The notes beneath the pieces were generated by a model. It worked only from the letters and a program-made list of their open reading frames with translations, did not search any database and was not told the origin of the DNA. From positions 20,199,245-20,263,244 of the forward strand of contig OZ038528.1 in assembly GCA_964036665.1 (NCBI GenBank): 64,000 nt of DNA, given 5' to 3'. Every line of letters starts with the position of its first letter. Positions within the stretch are counted from its first letter, which is position 1. Source of the stretch: Gordius sp. MW1 (Eukaryota > Nematomorpha > Gordioida > Gordea > Gordiidae). Below are positions 59,000 through 64,000 of this stretch, piece after piece. The position numbers and the translations under genes are program-made.

Positions 59000-61310
59000 A
59001 AATTAAAAGGCTGCCAATGTTATAATTTTTTATTCAAATATATGCGTAGTTAAGAAAGCCTTGGAGGTTAATAATCCTCAATGCTCATTAATCAGGGGTT
59101 TGTTTTAATAATCTCGTCCCAAATAAGACGACTTCAAAAAAATCATAATGTATTTATTCATACGTGTAAAACTAATACATTAGATCAATGACTTTTTTTC
59201 TTAATAAACGATACACCCTTTTTACAAAACTTTTTTTACACTTAAAAAATCTTGCATATTAAATAAGATTAAAGCAAAATTATTATAGCCCTTCCTAAAT
59301 AATTACAAAGTTGATCATACACTCTAATCTTTTTCCTGGTTGCACCTAGGTGTGATGGGTCAAATTTCATATTTTATAAATATTAAAAATAAAAAAAAAT
59401 TTCACTAGTATTTGATCCGTTTTTTTACCTTATCTTGCAAAAAAATAATAATTATACCTTCTTTTAATGTTTAATGTATTATATTAAATTTATTATTATA
59501 ACGTGGTAGGATTAGATTGTTATGTTGGATAAATATCCCAATTTTCCCAGAACTTATTATTTTTATTAATTTATAATTAAGAAGCCTTTCCAATTATCCA
59601 CCTCTCATATTTCAGAATCTATGCGTTCTTTTTAATATCTGTAAGGGCTGCCTAAATGCGGATATTTCAGCCGATAGCCTGGCATTGCGCTGTAAAATGT
59701 AATAAAATTGTTTTTGTTTTTAGGTGTGAAAAACGCTCTCATTTAATGAAGCCTTAGATAAAAAGTGCTAAATCTCGTGCATTATCATATCTTTTACATT
59801 TATTAACAAAAATTATTTTTTTTTTCAATTTGTAATTAGAAAAATCTAAAACATTTTTCATAGCCATCAAATGTTTTTAGAGTCAAATTTACATTTTAAA
59901 TCGTGCATATTCATCAGTGAAAAGTTGAGGGTTAAATTAAAATTTTTGTACAAGCTGTGTTTTGTGAAAACAAATTTAGAAAAAAAGTATATTTTTTCCA
60001 ATAAACTCGAAATAAAATTAATTTTATTAAATCATGAGAAAATATTTAATATTTTAGAGGAACCTTTAAGCTATTTTAAAATGAATATCGATGTTTTTGT
60101 GCCATTTTGATAGGAATAATTGGCTAGCAAAATATATCAGGCTTAACTCTACTCGTCTTAATAGATTATCTTGAGATTAAAAATAACAAAGCAATTAATA
60201 ATATTGAATAGGCTAAAGATAAGCTAATCAATAGCAACCATCTATAAAATTGAACAAAATGTATTTAATAACTGTTAAGAATACTAAATTTTTGTTCTAA
60301 TGTGTCTGGGACTTTTTTTCTAATTTTCTCAAAGTTTTTCACGATGAGGGGGGGGTGTGGATTTCTGAATCCGTAGGGAATTGAGATTAAAAAGTGTGAT
60401 AACTATATACATCATGATCATACTTAATAAGTGGTAGAGGGCTCGTAATTTATCTCAAATTATATTGGAGGGTGGGGGGGGGGGGTGAGACTTGATGAGA
60501 TGACCGATTTGGTTGAATCCAGGAGTAGGAATTATTGATTTTTAATGGAACTCCACCCCTACCCGATCATACGTACTTATGGGTGGAAGTTGTCATGCAT
60601 GTACTATCAGCGGGGACATAATAGGCATACTTCGAATGGTTATCTAATTGATGGATGAAATATCGGTTGGGTAACCATTTATAAATTTCGAATTTACGCT
60701 TTTCACACAATTATATTATTTACTTTCCCATTTTCCAAAGTCCTATATTTAAAAATACCTAGTTTATAAAAAAATGCAATTAATTGTATTATTTATTTTC
60801 AAATATCTTCGGAGGTGGTTTTCTAGCCACGTGCATTTTAGATGAAGTCTTCAAAATTTTCAAAATCCAAAGCAGGCTGACAATTTATATAAACGAAGTA
60901 TCTTAATTATCAATTGCTAGCCAATTTATATATTTAAACTAATTTACATATTGTATTTTAAATTAACTTTTTTGCATTATATAATTACCGTGGCTTCAAT
61001 TAAACGGTTCAAAAAGAAAAATCTACCGGCAAACTATTTGCAAATTTTGGTAAAGTTTTGCCCTGTGAACACGAATACATTTTTTACTTTTTTTTTTCTA
61101 TATACGTCAAGTTTTTGGAATACTGTCAAAATTGCTAATAACAGCAATTTCGGCTTATCAATTTTGGCCAATAACTTACAAATTAATTTGTAAGATTTTA
61201 ATTTAATGAATTTAATTTATAAAAAAGGGAAAGGAATCCATGAAATCATTATTAATTTAATAAACATCAAGTAATATTAAATTGGAGCATTATAAAAATA
61301 AACCTTTGTT
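59000..61310. other. Intergenic, no gene supported
   Basis: AT-rich. Frames at 59871-60110 and 60951-61193 are unrecognised. G-runs at 60348 and 60474 lie in low-complexity sequence. Confidence 0.35.
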
Positions 61311-61329
61311 TATACTTTATTAAACACAA

Positions 61330-61465
61330 ATAAAACAAGCTTCTAGCGGGCCTTACGTATATCTAGGCCCAGCCCGGGCCTGTTAGGTTATATTACAGCC
61401 CGTCCAGGCGCAGCCCGTTTATTTTAAAGCAGAAGTCCGTCCAAGCCCGGCCCGCGCTTCTTTAT
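61330..61465. repeat. CGGCCCG-rich repeat, second clear copy
   Basis: AGCGGGCCTTACG, GGCCCAGCCCGGGCC, CAGCCCGTCCAGG and AAGCCCGGCCCGCGCTTC occur within 120 bp, in the opposite sense to 25196-25395. Confidence 0.6.
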
Positions 61466-61591
61466 TTATAAATAAAATTTATTAAACTAAAAGAAACTTA
61501 AAATATAGTGTTCACCCTAAAAAACTCTAACAGAATCTGCAAAAAGTTTGCCGATTGTTTTATAAGTCCATTATTTGTTAATCAGTGTTAT

Positions 61592-61742
61592 CATGGGTGT
61601 AGCCGGGGGGGGGCAGCCGAAAAAAATTTTTTTAATGCAAAAACATTAAAAAATTAAAATAAAATTTAAGTTTTGCCCCCCTCTAATTGAATTTTTAAAC
61701 GTTTTGCCCCCCCCCCCTAATCCAAACCTGGCTAAGCCCATG
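61592..61742. mobile_element. CATGGGCG-family MITE
   Basis: Ends CATGGGTGTAGCC and GGCTAAGCCCATG. Flanks AGTGTTAT (61584-61591) and AGTGTTTT (61743-61750) match at 7 of 8 positions. The interior has the C-runs but a divergent AT-rich centre. Confidence 0.85.
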
Positions 61743-61902
61743 AGTGTTTTTATTATTTTTTAATTTGGTTGCACATATCACAAAAAATGCAAAATAAGTG
61801 TTTGAACCATTGGTTTTTTTATTCTGAAGTGTGGGACATTGATCTCGCATAACACTTATCACCAATAAATTGTATAGTTTTAAATTTGACATATGTTACA
61901 TT

Positions 61903-62056
61903 CATGGGCGTAGCCAGCTTTGAAATTAGAGGGGGGCAAAAAGGATTTAAGGAGGGGCAAAATGTAAAATTTTTTAAATTATAGCCATAATTTAAAAAAA
62001 ATTTGGATTTAGAGGGGGGCAGCCGCCCCTCCCTGCCCCCCTTGGCTACGCCCATG
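61903..62056. mobile_element. CATGGGCG-family MITE, best preserved copy
   Basis: The ends CATGGGCGTAGCCA and TGGCTACGCCCATG are perfect inverted repeats. GTTACATT flanks both sides exactly (61895-61902 and 62057-62064), an 8-bp target duplication. The core is in the reverse sense to most other copies (GAGGGGGGCAGCCGCCCCTC). Confidence 0.95.
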
Positions 62057-62064
62057 GTTACATT

Positions 62065-64000
62065 TTGTCATTAATGATTTGGCCATTAAACAATCAAATA
62101 TCTCGAAATCATAGATTGAGAAGGCTAAAATCTACTTGAAAAGCAATCTATATTTTGCCAATTCGTAACATAGGGATTGACAATTTATGACATTCGTCAT
62201 GTATACTACACTCGTAATATTTGACGACAAATTTTATAGATCCCTCGAGGTTGGCATACTATGACATGCATAATTTTATGGCTTGAAAAGGGTTTAGGAA
62301 AAATCTCAAGGATTTTCCCGCTGTCTTAAATGCACATAAAAGACCATCCCAAATGTTTTGTACATGCTTACTTTACTTAGCAACAATTTTCTGTCCTGAA
62401 TTTTAATTTTAAAAAACGTAGCAACCGAATTTTTAATTAATTTTTAAATGCTCCTGTTATAATTGTAAGGGTTATATTTCGATTTTGTTATTGATCTACA
62501 ACTTTTATGCTTATAATAGCTCTTTTAAATTTTCCTAATTTATTTTTCGATATTTTGAAGGAGAGGATTTAAAATAAATTTGAAAGTAATCAACATGATA
62601 CTTAACCTATGTGTAATGCCGTAAATAGTAAGTAAAAATAAATTTATGCGAAAAAGAATCGACACTAATCTTTCATTAGAAGAGGGCACAATTCAGTTGA
62701 AACCAAAACAAAACCTACGAGATTTTTTGAGATTTTATTCAAGTTAAAACATGCTTACATTATTTTCAGTATGGGAGGATGACCAGCTTGTCATCAATTT
62801 GATCTAAAAATGTTTTTAAAATAATAAAATAATGACAACTGTCTAAAACTCAATAAACGCATTTAAATCAAAGGTATAATGTAGACGTTGTTTTCGGTTT
62901 TTCCAACTTTTAAAAAAGAAAATTTGAATGTTTATACTTTTTTAACTATCAAACTTCTTTTAAAATTAGCCGAGAATCTGTTTAATTTTTTCCGCGCTAT
63001 TTGATAATAAAACCGCATTTTTTCATTTGTTCGGGATTACATAAAAAAGCAATTTAAATTGTTGACATTTAGGTGTAAATTGTCGTTTCGCAATTCTAAC
63101 ACCATCCCTTAAATTGAATTATATAGTGACTAATAAATGATGTATTATTTCAGACTGTTATTGAATCGAAGGAATAAAGACTCAAAAAGCCATATAATAA
63201 TTTATAAATTAATTTTCCACCAAATTTTGCCACTACATCCTTTTAATTTTTCAATAGGCAAGATAAAAAAAAGTTATAAAAAATCATTATTCAACTCCAA
63301 AATTTAATTTTTTGGTTTATAATTATGTAATCCCTTAAATTTATTGCTTTAAAAACATTTTTTTAAAATAATATTTAAAAATAAATATATTGGACGAATT
63401 AATAATGATATTGTAAACATAGTTAGCATTAATCCTCAATGTTTCTAAGCAAAACATGAATTTTGAATAATTGACTAATATATTGTATTTATAGCCTATG
63501 ATTTTTGAAAATGAAAATATTTTCTTGTTATAGCTTAAAAATAAAGGAAGGATTTAATAAATGAAACAAAAAGCTTTTTAAAGCTAACCACTGTATTACA
63601 GTGACGTCATTGCAATGTCCGAACAGTGTATTAGCCGTATTACGTTTAATATTTAATTAACATCTCAGGGACTGACCCATGAATTTATAATTATAAAGGT
63701 ATATGCATATGTCAAGAATGACGCATTTTATTGGCAATTATATTAATTGACGCTTAAAAAATTTATATTAAACATCTCAAATACGTGGTTATTCATTAGA
63801 AACATTCAAATTAAAGATTTTTATTTAAAAGTTTTAAGCATTAGCATATCCAGGAAGGATTTAAATTTAAGCGGGGGGGGGGGCACAAAGTTTGGTTTTT
63901 TTAATTTTAACCATGGATGTATTAGATTTTAAGAATTATTGAGTTAAGAAGGGATGGGGGTAGACGCCCTTTTCTGCCTACCCTTGAATGCATCTATGAG
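62065..64000. other. Intergenic to window end, no gene supported
   Basis: AT-rich, with one G-run at 63871. Frames are short and unrecognised. Confidence 0.4.

Noticed and set aside
1..64000. CRISPR arrays, prokaryotic operons, defence islands, tRNA or rRNA genes
   Set aside because: Repeats here are transposon-derived or satellites without spacer regularity, the genes are spliced, and no cloverleaf or rRNA signature was recognised.

Overview
This window is AT-rich eukaryotic DNA, almost certainly from an invertebrate animal. It holds two intact spliced housekeeping genes in a dense field of transposon remnants, MITEs and low-complexity sequence. The animal assignment rests on an intact UHRF1 with the full Ubl, tandem Tudor, PHD, SRA and RING order, and on spliced transposase genes of the hAT, piggyBac and P/THAP superfamilies. 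The species cannot be named from sequence alone. No operon, phage, plasmid, CRISPR, tRNA or rRNA feature was seen.

Layout. 1-1094 is the GC-rich 3' end of a Ty3/Gypsy-type LTR element with its polypurine tract and 3' LTR. 1110-15830 is a nested graveyard of hAT and P-element-like copies. It contains a 127-bp satellite (2083-3345), a nearly intact hAT element (7822-10726, one stop codon in a 624-codon frame) inserted in an older reverse-strand hAT, and a hAT derivative with an exact 8-bp target duplication (14561-15201). 17921-19780 is a piggyBac element with clean TTAA ends, inside a reverse-strand ZMYM1/TTF-type hAT pseudogene. 20700-29450 is intergenic sequence with foldback elements, a LINE tail and other dispersed repeats.

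29468-40168 (+) is the UHRF1 orthologue, reconstructed here as 17 exons encoding 851 residues. 41079-43859 (-) is the WDR83 (MORG1) orthologue, reconstructed as 5 exons encoding 307 residues. The two genes converge across about 0.9 kb. In both, the first introns are only 36-39 nt and later ones reach 1.3 kb. Three insertions of one MITE family lie in UHRF1 introns.

43860-64000 has no convincing host gene. It holds two non-autonomous P-superfamily elements with exact 8-bp target duplications (47723-48185 and 55831-57316), a foldback built from repeated TGCTCAGTA motifs, and many members of a short MITE family with CATGGGCGTAGCC ends.

Function. UHRF1 reads hemimethylated CpG and H3 tails and recruits the maintenance methyltransferase, so its intact state implies a working CpG methylation system. 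WDR83 is a WD40 scaffold linked to MAPK signalling and spliceosomes. The other coding sequence is transposon-derived and mostly broken.
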